Position numbers and translations under genes: made by a program | From: DATAEY01 sp038199035 | GTDB lineage: Bacteria > Actinomycetota > Thermoleophilia > Solirubrobacterales > Solirubrobacteraceae | Assembly: GCA_038199035.1 (NCBI GenBank) | Contig: JBBPZM010000009.1 | Location: 57,247 to 121,246 of the forward strand | Direction of reading: 5' to 3' | DNA length: 64,000 nt | Shown: positions 1-8,839 of the stretch, piece after piece | Numbering within the stretch: the stretch's first letter is position 1 | Layout of the letters: each line of letters starts with the position of its first letter | The notes under the pieces: model-generated | Databases searched by the model: none | What the model was told of the DNA's origin: nothing | The model's input: the letters and a program-made list of their open reading frames with translations, nothing else

Positions 1-1280
1 TCGCTGACCAGGCGGGGGGCGGCGGCCAGCGCCTGGGTCCGCGACAGCAGGCCAAGCACCGAGTCGGTGAAGCGCACGTCGCGGAGCGGGCGCGTCATGC
101 GCCCGTCCTCGATCAGGAACGTGCCGTCGCGCGTCATGCCGGTCAGCAGGGTGTGCTTGGCGTGGACCGGGTTGACGTACCACAGGCGGGTCACGTAGAT
201 CCCCCGCTCGATCGGCGCGGCCAGCTCGGCCACATCGGTCGCGCCGCCGCCGACCAGCACCAGGTTGGTCGGCGCCGGGCCCTCGGGCGCCCCGCCGGCC
301 GCCAGCGCGTGGCCGCTCGAGCGAGCGCCGCCCCCGGCCAGCGCGGCCGAGCGAGTGTCGTGGACGACGCGATGGGCGACCCCGTCCTGGATCAGCGGCA
401 GCGGCGCCTTGGCCACGCCCTCCGCGTCGACGGAGCGGGGGAGGGTGGCGGCGAAGCGGGGCGAGTCAGACAGGTTGATGGCGGGCGCGGCCACGCGCTG
501 GCCCAGCCGGCCGGCGAGCGCGCCGCGGCCCTCGGCGTGGGTCAGCCCGTTGAAGGCCAGCTCTCCGAGGAAGTCGAGCAGCACCCCAACCGCGTCGGCG
601 TCGAGGACCGCGGGGTACTCGCCGGGCTCGAGCTGGGCCGGCTCATCGCCCACGACCTTGCCCGCCGCCTCCTCGGCGGTGGCCGCGGGGTCGATGTCGC
701 CGGCCGCCGCCGCGGCGCGGGCGGCGTAGCCGCTGCGCCCGCCGGCGCCGTGGCACAGGACCTTGAGGAAGCCGTCGGTCACCGCGTCGAGGCTGCGCCG
801 GCCGGTCGAGGCGGCGATCGCGCTGGTCACCGCGCCCGCGCTCCACACCCCCGAGGCGCTCACCCCGTGGGCTGAGGCCCGCGCGAACACCGCCTCCAAC
901 GCCGCGCCCGCGCGCGCCGGCGCCAGGGCGGCGGTGGCCGCATCGAAGCCGGCGTGAGGGCGCGGCGCCTCGCCGGGTGACGGCAGCCCCGGATAGGTTC
1001 CGGGCCCCGCCCGCGCCGCGCTCTGGGCCGCGCGCGCCGCGCGCTCGCCGACCTCGCGCAGCCCGTCGTGGTCGGTCGCGGTGGTCGCGGCTGCCGCGGT
1101 GTGGCCGTCGCGGACGGCCAGGACCTCGACCGTGACCTCGTCGACCTCGGTGGCCTGGGTGGGGCGCGAGGCGGCGAAGCGGGCGAGCTGCGAGCGCTCA
1201 TGGGTGGCCGTGGCCTGGGCCTCGCCGGGGGTGTGCTCGAGCGCCCGCTCGGCGAGCTGCTCGAGCTCGGCGGCGGTCAC
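1..1280 (-). CDS. tldE: TldE/PmbA-family metalloprotease subunit, 3' end cut by window
   Basis: Probable partner of TldD in the TldD/TldE peptidase that trims unfolded or modified peptides in the cytoplasm. The reading frame runs from a GTG at 1280 to the window edge without a stop, about 426 codons, so only the extreme C-terminus is missing (family about 440-450 residues). The C-terminal part contains the stretch YVNPVHAKHTLLTGMTRDG followed by FLIEDG and a PLRDVRFTDS-like segment, typical of PmbA/TldE proteins. TldE normally lacks the HExxxH zinc motif, and none is seen here. It lies directly downstream of tldD on the same strand with about 58 bases between the tldD stop and this start, so the two are very likely one operon. 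The start is a choice between GTG codons; this one gives an N-terminus beginning TAAELEQLAERAL. Confidence 0.88.
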   Translation of the reverse strand, partial: MTAAELEQLAERALEHTPGEAQATATHERSQLARFAASRPTQATEVDEVTVEVLAVRDGHTAAAATTATDHDGLREVGERAARAAQSAARAGPGTYPGLPSPGEAPRPHAGFDAATAALAPARAGAALEAVFARASAHGVSASGVWSAGAVTSAIAASTGRRSLDAVTDGFLKVLCHGAGGRSGYAARAAAAAGDIDPAATAEEAAGKVVGDEPAQLEPGEYPAVLDADAVGVLLDFLGELAFNGLTHAEGRGALAGRLGQRVAAPAINLSDSPRFAATLPRSVDAEGVAKAPLPLIQDGVAHRVVHDTRSAALAGGGARSSGHALAAGGAPEGPAPTNLVLVGGGATDVAELAAPIERGIYVTRLWYVNPVHAKHTLLTGMTRDGTFLIEDGRMTRPLRDVRFTDSVLGLLSRTQALAAAPRLVS

Positions 1281-1338
1281 GCCCGCCCCGCCGCTCGGCC
1301 GCGCCCGCCCAGAGCGATCGGACCGCGCCGCCGCGGGC

Positions 1339-2790
1339 TCACGCCACCCCGACCTCGACGTCGCGGAAGCACGCCGGGGCTGTCCCGTGCGAGACGTGGG
1401 CCACCTGGCCCGGTTCGCCCTTCCCGCAGTTGACGATGCCCCACAGGCGCCACTCGGGCGCCGAGCACACGGCGTCCAGTGACGACCAGAAGCGGGGGGT
1501 GATCCCGGCGTAGGAGGGGTTGCGATACAACCGCCCCAGCTCGCCGCCGCGGATCTCCCGCGCCACCTCGGTGGCGAACTGGAAGTGCAGGCGACGGTCG
1601 TCGATCGACCACGAGCGGTTGGTCTCGAGGTAGAGCCCGGAGTCGGTGGTGGCGATCAGGTCGTCCAGCGAGCCGGCGCTCCCCGGGTCCACCGAGACGT
1701 TGGTCATCCGCACGATCGGCTGGCGGGCGTGGCCCTCGGCCCGAGCGCAGCCCCCCGAGGCGTCGAGGCCGATCGCCGCGGCCGACTCGCGCGAGGAGAG
1801 CGCGGCCACCAGGCGCCCCGAGCGAATCAGGGGCAGGCAGCGGGCGGCCACCCCCTCGTCATCCCAGCCGAACGAGCCCAGGCCGCCGGACAGCGTGGCG
1901 TCGGCCGTGACGTTGAGGGCATCGGAGCCGTAGCGCAAGTCGCCGACGTCGCCCGGCGCGACCCAGCTCGTCCCCGCATACGACGCCTCGCCGCCCAGCA
2001 TGCGGTCGAGCTCCAGCGCGTGGCCGATCGACTCGTGAAGCTGGAGGGCGAGCTGCTCGGCGCCTAGGACGACCCGCGCCGTGCCCGATGGGCAGTCGGG
2101 CGCGGCGAGCAGGGCGAGGGCCTCGTCGGCGACGCGCGGGGCGTGCGCGGCCAGGTCGAGGGAGGCGACGTGCTCCCAGCCGGCCGCGGCCATCCCACCC
2201 TCGTGCTGGCCGGGGTAGGAGCGCTGCTGAAGCTCCCCGCCCTCGACGGCCACCGCGGCGATCGACGCGCCGCACTCGGTGGAGCTCTGGGAGCAGGCCG
2301 CGCCCTCGGTCGAGGCGAAGGCCTTGGCGGTGCGCAGGCTCAGGCAGCTGGCCTCCGTGCGGACCACGCGGGGGTCGCCGGCCATCGCCTCGGTCGCCCC
2401 GAGGAGCAGCTCGAGCTTCTCCTCGATCCCCACCGCGAAGGGGTCGAGCTCGCAGGGCCCGCGCCACTCGCCCCGGGCCGGCTCGACGGGGGTCAGCGCC
2501 GCCTGGGCGGCGCGCGGCTGGGCCTCGGCCAGGGCCAGCGCCCGGGCCAGGGCGAGCTCGGCCGCCGCCTCGGTGGGGCGGCTGGCCGACGCGAAGCCCC
2601 AGGCGCCACCGACACGCACGCGCACCCCGATCCCATCGGACTCGTCGACGGCCAGGCGCTCGACCGCGCCGTTGCGGGTCGCCACCCGCTCGCGGTCCTG
2701 GACGACGCGGCGCGCGTCGGCGTAGGAGCAGCGGCCGTCCGCCCGCTCGACGGTGCGGGTGAGGACGTCGAGCAGGCCAGGGTCGGTCAC
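1339..2790 (-). CDS. tldD: TldD-family zinc metalloprotease
   Basis: Catalytic subunit of a TldD/TldE cytoplasmic peptidase. The 483-residue product has the family length and carries the zinc-binding motif HESIGH (residues 252-257, HExxxH) followed by ALELDRMLGGEASYAGTSW, the strongly conserved TldD core. The C-terminal half has the FATEV/IRGGELGRLYRNPSYAG region typical of the family. Translation starts at GTG (2790). The downstream gene on the same strand is the TldE partner, supporting a heterodimeric protease. In other bacteria such pairs process antibiotic peptides or antitoxins; no obvious substrate is encoded next to it here. Confidence 0.93.
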   Translation of the reverse strand: MTDPGLLDVLTRTVERADGRCSYADARRVVQDRERVATRNGAVERLAVDESDGIGVRVRVGGAWGFASASRPTEAAAELALARALALAEAQPRAAQAALTPVEPARGEWRGPCELDPFAVGIEEKLELLLGATEAMAGDPRVVRTEASCLSLRTAKAFASTEGAACSQSSTECGASIAAVAVEGGELQQRSYPGQHEGGMAAAGWEHVASLDLAAHAPRVADEALALLAAPDCPSGTARVVLGAEQLALQLHESIGHALELDRMLGGEASYAGTSWVAPGDVGDLRYGSDALNVTADATLSGGLGSFGWDDEGVAARCLPLIRSGRLVAALSSRESAAAIGLDASGGCARAEGHARQPIVRMTNVSVDPGSAGSLDDLIATTDSGLYLETNRSWSIDDRRLHFQFATEVAREIRGGELGRLYRNPSYAGITPRFWSSLDAVCSAPEWRLWGIVNCGKGEPGQVAHVSHGTAPACFRDVEVGVA

Positions 2791-2854
2791 GTGGCGGCCC
2801 GGATGTTGCGCTGATCCCAGCGGCTGCGGCCGGCGGCGAGCAGGCGCGGCGCCC

Positions 2855-3874
2855 TCACCACGCGGCCTCGTAGATCTCGAGCAGCTCGTCGCGATCGGCG
2901 GCCGGTGGGGTGAGGGCGAGCTCCGGCCGCTGGGCGGCGGCGTCCGCGCATGCCGCCAGCTTCTCGCGCGCCACGCCGCGGTTGCGCAGGCGCGTAGCGC
3001 CGGTGCGGGCGGTCATCGCGGCGGCGATCGTCGCCGGCTCGCCGCCCACCGCCTGGCCGAAGCGCTCGAGCTCGCGCGGAAAGCGCCGGGCCAGCGCCGG
3101 GAGGGTGTGGGGGAGGAGGACGGCGTTGGCCAGCCCGTGGCCGATCCCGGCCAGGCGGACCGCGGTCTGGGCCATGACGTGGTGGAGGCCGAAGGCCGCG
3201 GCCCCCGCCGCGTAGCCGGCGAGCAGCGCGCCCAGGGCGAGCGAGTCGCGGTCGGGCTGGTCGGACGAGGAGCCCACGGCCAGCAGTCGGGCGCCCTCGA
3301 GCGCGGCCAGCGTGGGCAGGGGGCTGGCCAGCGGCGTGAGCGGCGCCTCGGCGGCGTGACCCAGCGCGTTGAGGGCGGAGGCGGCGAGCTCGGGCTCGGG
3401 CTGGGAGGCGCTGAGCTGGGGGTCGTTGAGGACAATGGCCGGGCGCACGTGGGCCACCTCGGCGGCGACCCCGGTCGCGTGGCGGTGCAGCGGGGTCATC
3501 TCGGCCGCCGAGAGCGTGGTGGGGATGGCGGCCACGCGCCGGGGCGGGTCGGCGGCGGCGAGTGCCTTGGCCACGTCGATGACCCGTCCGCCGCCCAGCG
3601 CGAGCAGCGTGTCGCCGCTGACCTCGCCTCGCAGCGCCGCCGCGACCTCGTCGACGCGCCCGGCCGGGACGTGGTGGACGGCGCTCGCGCCCGCCCGCAG
3701 CTCGGGCGCCGCCGTCTGGGCGCGGGGCGTGGTGAGCAGGACGTACTCTTGGCCAACCAGGTCGCGCGCCTCGGCCAGCGTGCCGCGCCCGAAGCGCACG
3801 AGGCGCTCGCCGTCCTGCCAGCGAAACGGGGCGCAGGCGCGCGTGTTGCGGGCGTCGAGCATGAAGCGAGCCAC
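2855..3874 (-). CDS. Iron-containing alcohol dehydrogenase family, maleylacetate reductase-like
   Basis: Probable NAD(P)H-dependent reductase of the group III metal-dependent alcohol dehydrogenase family; the closest type by pattern is maleylacetate reductase of aromatic ring-cleavage pathways. Visible hallmarks are the nucleotide-binding region LALGGGRVIDVAKALA (about residues 91-106), the AIPTTLSAAEMTP segment, the SALNALGHAAEAP helix with a candidate metal histidine, and the GLHHVMAQTAVRLAGIGHG region with further metal-ligand histidines. It is 339 residues, near the usual 350. The start is GTG 3874; an ATG at 3862 is an alternative. No other aromatic-degradation genes flank it, so the substrate is uncertain. 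It is followed after 64 bases by tldD on the same strand. Confidence 0.75.
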   Translation of the reverse strand: MARFMLDARNTRACAPFRWQDGERLVRFGRGTLAEARDLVGQEYVLLTTPRAQTAAPELRAGASAVHHVPAGRVDEVAAALRGEVSGDTLLALGGGRVIDVAKALAAADPPRRVAAIPTTLSAAEMTPLHRHATGVAAEVAHVRPAIVLNDPQLSASQPEPELAASALNALGHAAEAPLTPLASPLPTLAALEGARLLAVGSSSDQPDRDSLALGALLAGYAAGAAAFGLHHVMAQTAVRLAGIGHGLANAVLLPHTLPALARRFPRELERFGQAVGGEPATIAAAMTARTGATRLRNRGVAREKLAACADAAAQRPELALTPPAADRDELLEIYEAAW

Positions 3875-3997
3875 GCTATCGACCCGGCCACCGGGCCGGA
3901 TGGTCCGATCGGATGATCAGGGGGACCAGGGAAGCGCTGCCGCGCCAAGAGAGCCGGTCGCGGTGCGGAGGACGACGGCGGCCAGCAGCTGCCTAGC

Positions 3998-5111
3998 ATG
4001 CCGCGCGTGCTGACCCGCCGTCAGGTGCTGCGCCGGGGCGCCCTGGCCGGCGCGGCGCTCGCCCTGCCCGCGCGGGCCGGCCTGTCCGCCGTCACAGGCG
4101 AAGCGCAGGCGGCGCTCGCCCCGTTCCGCGTCCCTCTGCGCGTCCCGCCCGTGCTGCGGCCGGTGCGCCGCGACGCGACTCCCGACTACTACGACGTCTC
4201 GATCCGCGAGGGCCTTGTCGAGCTGCTGCCCGGACGCCGCACGCGGATCTGGGGCTACGAAGGCCAGTTCCCCGGCCCGACGATCCACGCCGTTCGCGGC
4301 CGGCGGGTCGTCGTACGCCAGCGAAACCACCTGCGGGTGCCCGCGGTCGTGCACCTCCACGGCGCGGTGGCCCCGGCATCCCAGGACGGCCACCCCGCCG
4401 CTCAGATCCTCCCCGGGCGCTTTCGCGACTAACCACTACCCCAACCTCCAGCCCGCGGGCACGCTCTGGTACCACGACCACATGCACGTCGCGCAACGTG
4501 TACATGGGGCTCGCCGGCCTCTAACCGCTGGGCGATCCCGCGCAGGCGCGGCTGGGCCTGCCCGCCGGCCCCTACGACGTGCCGCTGGCCCTCCAGGACC
4601 GGTCGGTTCGCGCCGACGGGTCGCTGGCCTTCGCCGACGACCACTTCGCCGTCCTCGGCGACACCATCCTCGTCAACGGCCGCCCCCAGCCCCACTTCGA
4701 GGTCGCCGCGCGCCGCTACCGCCTGCGCTTCGCCAACCTGTCAAACGCGCGCTCCTACCGGCTGCGGCTGGGCTCAGGCCAGCCGATGGTCCAGATCGCC
4801 TCCGACGGCGGCCTGCTGCGAGCGCCCCACGCCACATCGGAGGCCGAGCTGTGGCCGGCCGAGCGCACCGAGGTAGTGGTCGACTTCTCGCGCTATCCGC
4901 TGGGCACGACCGTCGTGCTGGAGAACGTGGCCTAGACCGACGCCACGGCCCAGGTGATGCGCTTCGATGTCGTGGCCCGGGCGCACGACCCCAGCCGGGT
5001 CGCGCCCCCGCTGGCCACTTCGACCGCTACACCGGCCGCTACGTCTACCACTGCCACACCCTGCCCCACGAGGACCACGCGATGATGGCCCAGCTCGAGG
5101 TGGCGGGGTAG
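3998..5111 (+). pseudogene. Multicopper oxidase (CotA/bilirubin-oxidase type), multiply disrupted
   Basis: Remnant of a secreted multicopper oxidase. Frame one (3998-4432) encodes a Tat-like signal (LTRRQVLRRGALAGAALALPARA) and the first copper motif HLHG. The sequence then continues in another frame with PNLQPAGTLWYHDHMH (second copper motif, about 4447-4490), shifts again near 4490 into the frame reading NVYMGLAGL, hits a TAA at 4522-4524, continues through a well conserved second cupredoxin domain (about 4525-4932), ends at a TAG at 4933-4935, and resumes in another frame with DRYTGRYVYHCHTLPHEDHAMM (last copper motif, to 5111). The HPxHxH motif and about 100 residues before the last motif are missing. 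At least three frame changes, two stops and an internal deletion mean this is a pseudogene rather than sequencing error. Confidence 0.9.
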
Positions 5112-5158
5112 ATGAGTGATCCCACGATCCGCGCACGCGCGGCCGCGGAAACACTCAG

Positions 5159-6307
5159 CTAGACGCGCACCCGCTCGGCCGGCTGGGAGCGCCCGCCGCC
5201 GTCGTGCTGTGGGGCCTCGCGCGCGAGAGCGGGCGCAGCGGCGCCTTGGTGGGGCATTACCTCCCCCGTGACCGGCGCTGGCGGCGCCCCTTCTGCCCCC
5301 GGTGGCGCGCCCTCCGCCGCCTCCGCCGCCGGCGCGGACGTTCCCTCCAGCCGCACGATGAAGGCCACCGAGGAGACGATGACCGCAGCGCCGGCGAGGG
5401 TCAGCGGGGTCACGGGCTCCGACAGCACCGCCCAGCCGAGGGCCACGGCGATGACCGGGTTGACGTAGGCGTAGGTCGAGACCGTGGAGATCGGGACGTT
5501 GCGCAGCAGCCAGGCGTAGGCAGAGAAGGCGACGATCGACCCGACGAACACCAGGTAGACCAGCGCCCCGGCGGACACCGCGCTCACCTCGCCCAGCCGC
5601 AGCGCGGAGTAGTCGCCGGCGGGCAGCGCGGCCAGGGCGGTCGCCGCCCCGCCGAACAGCATCTGGAGGGCGGTGAAGCGCAGCGGGTCCTGGGGGAGCG
5701 CCAGCCGGCTGCCGGCGAACGACCCGCACGCCCACGAGGCGGCGGCGGCCAGGCACAGCAGCAGGCCGGCGATGCCGACGCCTGCGGGCTGATGGCCGGG
5801 CGCGAGCAGCAGTCCGACGCCCAGGAAGCCCAGGCCCACCCCGGCCAGGGTCCCGCCGGGCAGGCGCTCACGGGCGGCCTTGCGCAGCAGCACCACCCAC
5901 AGGGGCTCGGAGGCGATGAGCAGGGCGGCCAGCCCGGAGGGCACGTGGCGCTCGGCCACGGTGACCAGCCCGTTCCCGCCCAGCACGAGCAGCACGCCGA
6001 CCAGGGCGGCACCCGCGACCTCGCGCCGGCTGGCCGGCGGGCCGGGCCGGCGTAGGCGCACCCAGGCGTAGAGCAGCCCGCCGGCGATGAGGAAGCGGAC
6101 GCCACCGCCCAGCAGCGGCGGGATCGTCCCGACCATCAGGCGGATGGCCAGGTAGGTCGAGCCCCAGACGACGTAGACCGTGCCCAGGGCCCCCGCCACG
6201 CGCCAGGGGGGAGGCGGGGCGGGGGCCTGGGCGTCGCTGCGGCACGCGCAGGTCTCGGGCCTGGCCCCTCGGGCGCTAGGGCGCCCGAAGGAGGCCATGC
6301 GGGGCAA
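5159..6307 (-). CDS. EamA-family (DMT superfamily) transporter
   Basis: Inner-membrane permease of the drug/metabolite transporter superfamily, probably an exporter of a small metabolite. About ten hydrophobic segments are visible in two EamA repeats; the first begins VYVVWGSTYLAIRLMVG, the signature N-terminus of the family, and the second repeat ends VNPVIAVALGWAVLSEPVT, also typical. The 382-residue length includes an unusual Ala/Pro/Gly-rich tail of about 65 residues after the last helix. Several starts are possible: ATG 6307, ATG 6298, or GTG 6199 immediately before the first helix; no clear ribosome binding site decides. Its 5' end overlaps the end of the upstream small gene (stop at 6276), suggesting co-transcription. 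Substrate cannot be read from sequence. Confidence 0.85.
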   Translation of the reverse strand: MPRMASFGRPSARGARPETCACRSDAQAPAPPPPWRVAGALGTVYVVWGSTYLAIRLMVGTIPPLLGGGVRFLIAGGLLYAWVRLRRPGPPASRREVAGAALVGVLLVLGGNGLVTVAERHVPSGLAALLIASEPLWVVLLRKAARERLPGGTLAGVGLGFLGVGLLLAPGHQPAGVGIAGLLLCLAAAASWACGSFAGSRLALPQDPLRFTALQMLFGGAATALAALPAGDYSALRLGEVSAVSAGALVYLVFVGSIVAFSAYAWLLRNVPISTVSTYAYVNPVIAVALGWAVLSEPVTPLTLAGAAVIVSSVAFIVRLEGTSAPAAEAAEGAPPGAEGAPPAPVTGEVMPHQGAAAPALAREAPQHDGGGRSQPAERVRV

Positions 6308-6683
6308 GGGTCAGCGGTCGTTCGGGTGGCGGGTCGGGGCGGCGCCAGGGCTCGGGCGCCGGGCGCCGGGCGGTCAGCCCGCGCCACACCGCGGCCGCGG
6401 CGCGCAGGGCCGAGCGGCGGGGCCGCCCGCCCCACTGCGGCTCGCGCAGGGCGGCGGCGTGGACCTCGAGCAGCACGACGAGGCGCGCTGTGGGATGGAA
6501 GGGGTCGGCGATGACCCGGCCGTCGCGCAGCGAGAGCGCGGCCAGCAACTCGCCGCCGACCTCGGCCACGACCAGCGGGGCGCCCGGCACGCGGGCGCTG
6601 TCGAGCCCGGCCAGCCGGCGCAGGGCCGCGTCGTCGTCCGGGTAGGCGGCGCGGAGGGAGATGGGCTGCGGCGAGTGGGCCAT
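6276..6683 (-). CDS. Small conserved hypothetical protein, weak GNAT-like N-terminus
   Basis: A 135-residue protein of unknown function. The N-terminal 75 residues (ISLRAAYPDDDAALRRLAGL, then VPGAPLVVAEVGGELLAALSLRDGRVIADPF) resemble the first strands and helix of acetyltransferase-like actinobacterial proteins, but the acetyl-CoA pyrophosphate loop is not visible, so enzymatic activity is doubtful. The C-terminal third is Arg/Pro-rich. The start ATG at 6683 is preceded by AGGAG five bases upstream, which favours it over an upstream ATG at 6710. It overlaps the 5' end of the EamA transporter gene and is divergent from the LysR regulator, which may control it. Confidence 0.6.
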   Translation of the reverse strand: MAHSPQPISLRAAYPDDDAALRRLAGLDSARVPGAPLVVAEVGGELLAALSLRDGRVIADPFHPTARLVVLLEVHAAALREPQWGGRPRRSALRAAAAVWRGLTARRPAPEPWRRPDPPPERPLTLAPHGLLRAP

Positions 6684-6772
6684 GTCTGCTCCTGGAGCCG
6701 GGGGACCCAAGTACGACGTTCACCATCCCACCGATGTGACATAAGGGCAAATGACGATTCGCGGGAGGTGGT

Positions 6773-6787
6773 ATAAGAGCTGCTTAT
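6773..6787 (+). promoter_or_regulatory. T-N11-A inverted repeat over the lysR start codon
   Basis: The sequence ATAAG-N5-CTTAT forms a 5-bp inverted repeat fitting the LysR consensus T-N11-A, and its last A is the first base of the lysR ATG. TATAAG (6772-6777) could also serve as a -10 hexamer eight bases before the ATG. The only Shine-Dalgarno-like stretch (GGAGGT, 6764-6769) is 16 bases from the ATG, too far to work well. This suggests an autoregulated, possibly leaderless, lysR promoter that may also control the divergent gene. Confidence 0.5.
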
Positions 6788-7721
6788 GCTCGATGTGAAG
6801 CGACTCCAGGTCCTGCGCGAGGTGGCGGCGCGCGGCTCGTTCTCGGCCGCCGCCGAGTCGCTGGGCTACTCCCAGCCGGCGATCTCTCAGCAGATCAACG
6901 CGCTCGAGCGCGAGACCGGGGCCTCGCTGGTCCAGCGCAACGCCCGTGGCATCCGCCTCACCGACGCCGGCCGCTCACTGGTCGAGCACTCCGACGCCAT
7001 CCTCGCCCGCGTGGCCGCGGCCGAGCAGGAGCTCGAGGCCATAGCGGGGCTGCGGGGCGGGCGCCTGCGGCTGGCCTCCTTCGCCACCGCGGGGGCGACG
7101 CTCGTCCCGCTGGCCATCGCCACCTTCTCGCGCCAGCACCCGGCGGTCGAGCTGTCGCTGGTCGAGGCCGAGCCCGAGGAGGCGATCGTCGGGCTCAAGG
7201 GCGGCGAGCTCGACGTCGCCCTGACCTTCGAGTACTCGTCGCTGCCGCACTCCTACTACGAGCCCGTCCACGAGGACGTCGAGCTCGTGCACCTGCTCGA
7301 CGACCCGATGTACGTGGCCCTGGCGCCCGACCACCCGCTGGCCAAGCGGCGCACCATCCAGCTCGCCGACCTGGCGGGCGAGGCGTGGATCCAGGGGGAC
7401 GTCCACGGCGCCTGCGGCAAGATGCACATCGCCGCCTGCGAGTCGGCGGGCTTCGAGCCGCGCGTGGGCTTCCAGTCCGACGACTACAACGTCGTCCAGG
7501 GGCTGGTCGCCGCCGGGGTGGCGATCTCCCTCATCCCCGACCTGGCGCTGAGCAACGTGCGCGAGGACATCGTCATCCGCTCGCTGGGGTCCGACGCCCC
7601 GGTGCGCCACGTCGCCGCGGCCACGCTGGCCGGCGGCTACCGCTCGGCGGCGGTCAGCGCGATGCTGGAGACGCTGTGCGACGCGGCGGCCGAGTACCGG
7701 GCGCGGGCGCGCGCGGCCTGA
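6786..7721 (+). CDS. LysR-family transcriptional regulator
   Basis: DNA-binding regulator of 311 residues with the usual layout: N-terminal winged helix-turn-helix (LDVKRLQVLREVAARGSFSA at residues 2-21, then AAESLGYSQPAISQQINALE) followed by a LysR substrate-binding domain from about residue 88 (GRLRLASFATAGATLVPLA). The effector domain ends with a glycine-rich VAAGVAISLIPDLAL region. It is divergent from the small hypothetical/EamA transporter pair, the classical arrangement for a LysR regulator and its target, so it may control export through that transporter. The ligand is not predictable. The start codon lies inside a LysR-type inverted repeat. Confidence 0.93.
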   Translation: MLDVKRLQVLREVAARGSFSAAAESLGYSQPAISQQINALERETGASLVQRNARGIRLTDAGRSLVEHSDAILARVAAAEQELEAIAGLRGGRLRLASFATAGATLVPLAIATFSRQHPAVELSLVEAEPEEAIVGLKGGELDVALTFEYSSLPHSYYEPVHEDVELVHLLDDPMYVALAPDHPLAKRRTIQLADLAGEAWIQGDVHGACGKMHIAACESAGFEPRVGFQSDDYNVVQGLVAAGVAISLIPDLALSNVREDIVIRSLGSDAPVRHVAAATLAGGYRSAAVSAMLETLCDAAAEYRARARAA

Positions 7722-7741
7722 GGCGACGCCGGCGCCGACTC

Positions 7742-7974
7742 GTGGGGCGGGAGGGCCCGGCCCGAGCGGTCGCTGCGGCCGCTCTCCTGGTCGCTGTCTC
7801 CCCGGCTGCCTGTGGGGCGAACGCCGCCCGCCCGCCGGGGGAGCGCGATCCCGCCGCCGACCGGACGGCGAGGCGGTTCGAGCCGATCCCCACCGGGCGC
7901 GACGCTGGATGCTGGTGGTGATGGTGGGCTTCACCAGCCTTGGCCTGTGGCTGCTCTCGGCGGTCAGGCAGTGA
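7742..7974 (+). pseudogene. Possible tiny lipoprotein/membrane gene split by a frameshift
   Basis: A GTG-started frame (7742-7921, 59 codons) encodes a basic N-terminus, a hydrophobic stretch and a cysteine (AAAALLVAVSPAACGANAA) like a lipoprotein signal, and ends at TGA just after TARRFEPIPTGRDAGCWW. An overlapping frame starting at ATG 7909 and ending 7974 encodes a single membrane helix (MLVVMVGFTSLGLWLLSAVR). A one-base change near 7905 would join them into one protein of about 80 residues with a signal and a C-terminal anchor. I cannot tell whether this is a decayed gene, a sequencing error or two unrelated non-coding frames. The 463-base stretch 7722-8184 otherwise holds only the small membrane ORF listed next. 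Confidence 0.3.
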
Positions 7975-8129
7975 CGCCGGACGCCGTCACCGTCGTCCTG
8001 GCCCACCTCGGGCACTGGTACATCGAGACGCCCATCTACGTGGGGCCGATCGTGGCCGTGGTCCTGTGGATGAGGGTCCACGAGCGCCGGGAGCGCCGCC
8101 GCGCGCGCCGAGGCGACCGGCCGGGGTGA
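7971..8129 (+). CDS. Small single-helix membrane protein
   Basis: A 52-residue product starting at GTG 7971, whose start overlaps the stop of the preceding tiny frame (GTGA). It has one clear membrane helix (WYIETPIYVGPIVAVVLWM) and a strongly basic C-terminal tail (RVHERRERRRARRG). Similar short proteins with an HxGHW segment before a helix are common in actinobacterial respiratory or copper-handling neighbourhoods, but no such genes are adjacent, so a role is not assigned. Function unknown. Confidence 0.45.
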   Translation: MTPDAVTVVLAHLGHWYIETPIYVGPIVAVVLWMRVHERRERRRARRGDRPG

Positions 8130-8184
8130 GCGGCCCGGGTCACCGGCCGGCCGGCGAGTTGGTGGCTTGATAGAAACAGCCTCG

Positions 8185-8619
8185 ATGGAGGCGCGCAATT
8201 GGGACCGTCCGGCGCCGGAGCAGCCGGGTGAAGCCCTGACCGAGGGCGATCATTCTGCCGACGTGCGGCTCGACGCAGGGGGAAGCCTTCGGGCGGACAT
8301 CTCCAACGCGATGGTCGCTCTGAAGAAGCGCTTCTACGGCAAGGGCCCGACGAAGGCTCGCACCTTCTTCAACGACAACTACGTCTTCTGCGTTCTCGAG
8401 GGCGGTCTCACGCGCAACGAGCAGACGCTCCTCGAGGCAGGCGAAGCGGAACTGGTCCGAAACTATCGACTGAGGTTCGAGGCGGTGATGACCAAGCCGA
8501 CCACGGAGGCGGTCGAGAACCTGACCGGCCGCAAGGTGCTGGCGTACCACTCGCAGATCCTCTTCGAGCCCGTGTGCGCCTTCGAGATATTCATCCTCGA
8601 CGGCGCGGCGAACGGCTAG
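8185..8619 (+). CDS. DUF2294 (MpsC-like) domain protein
   Basis: A 144-residue cytoplasmic protein matching the DUF2294 family, related to MpsC. The core shows the family pattern: a helix then LKKRFYGKGPTKARTFFNDN, VFCVLEGGLTRNEQTLLEAG, and a C-terminal ENLTGRKVLAYHSQILFEP segment ending in EIFIL. The biochemical role of the family is poorly defined; members have been linked to stress or membrane-potential functions. An in-frame TTG lies upstream at 8167, but the ATG at 8185 is preferred because the family core starts about 35 residues later; neither has a good ribosome binding site. It is not obviously in an operon. Confidence 0.8.
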   Translation: MEARNWDRPAPEQPGEALTEGDHSADVRLDAGGSLRADISNAMVALKKRFYGKGPTKARTFFNDNYVFCVLEGGLTRNEQTLLEAGEAELVRNYRLRFEAVMTKPTTEAVENLTGRKVLAYHSQILFEPVCAFEIFILDGAANG

Positions 8620-8839
8620 GAGCAGGAGGGCCGAGCGCTCGGCGCCTGGTCGGTCGGATCGGCCCCAAAGCCCGACTGACTGGAGCCGGACGTTTGCCGG
8701 GCCGGGGGTCGGGCATACTCGGTTATCGCCGCTTTGGCCTCAGCGCCATGAGCGGCGTTCCTGCTGCTGGAGCCTTCCGCGTCGCCGTGCGCGGACGGGG
8801 GCCGCGTGGCGCCTGTCCATCAACCATCGGAGGTTCGCA

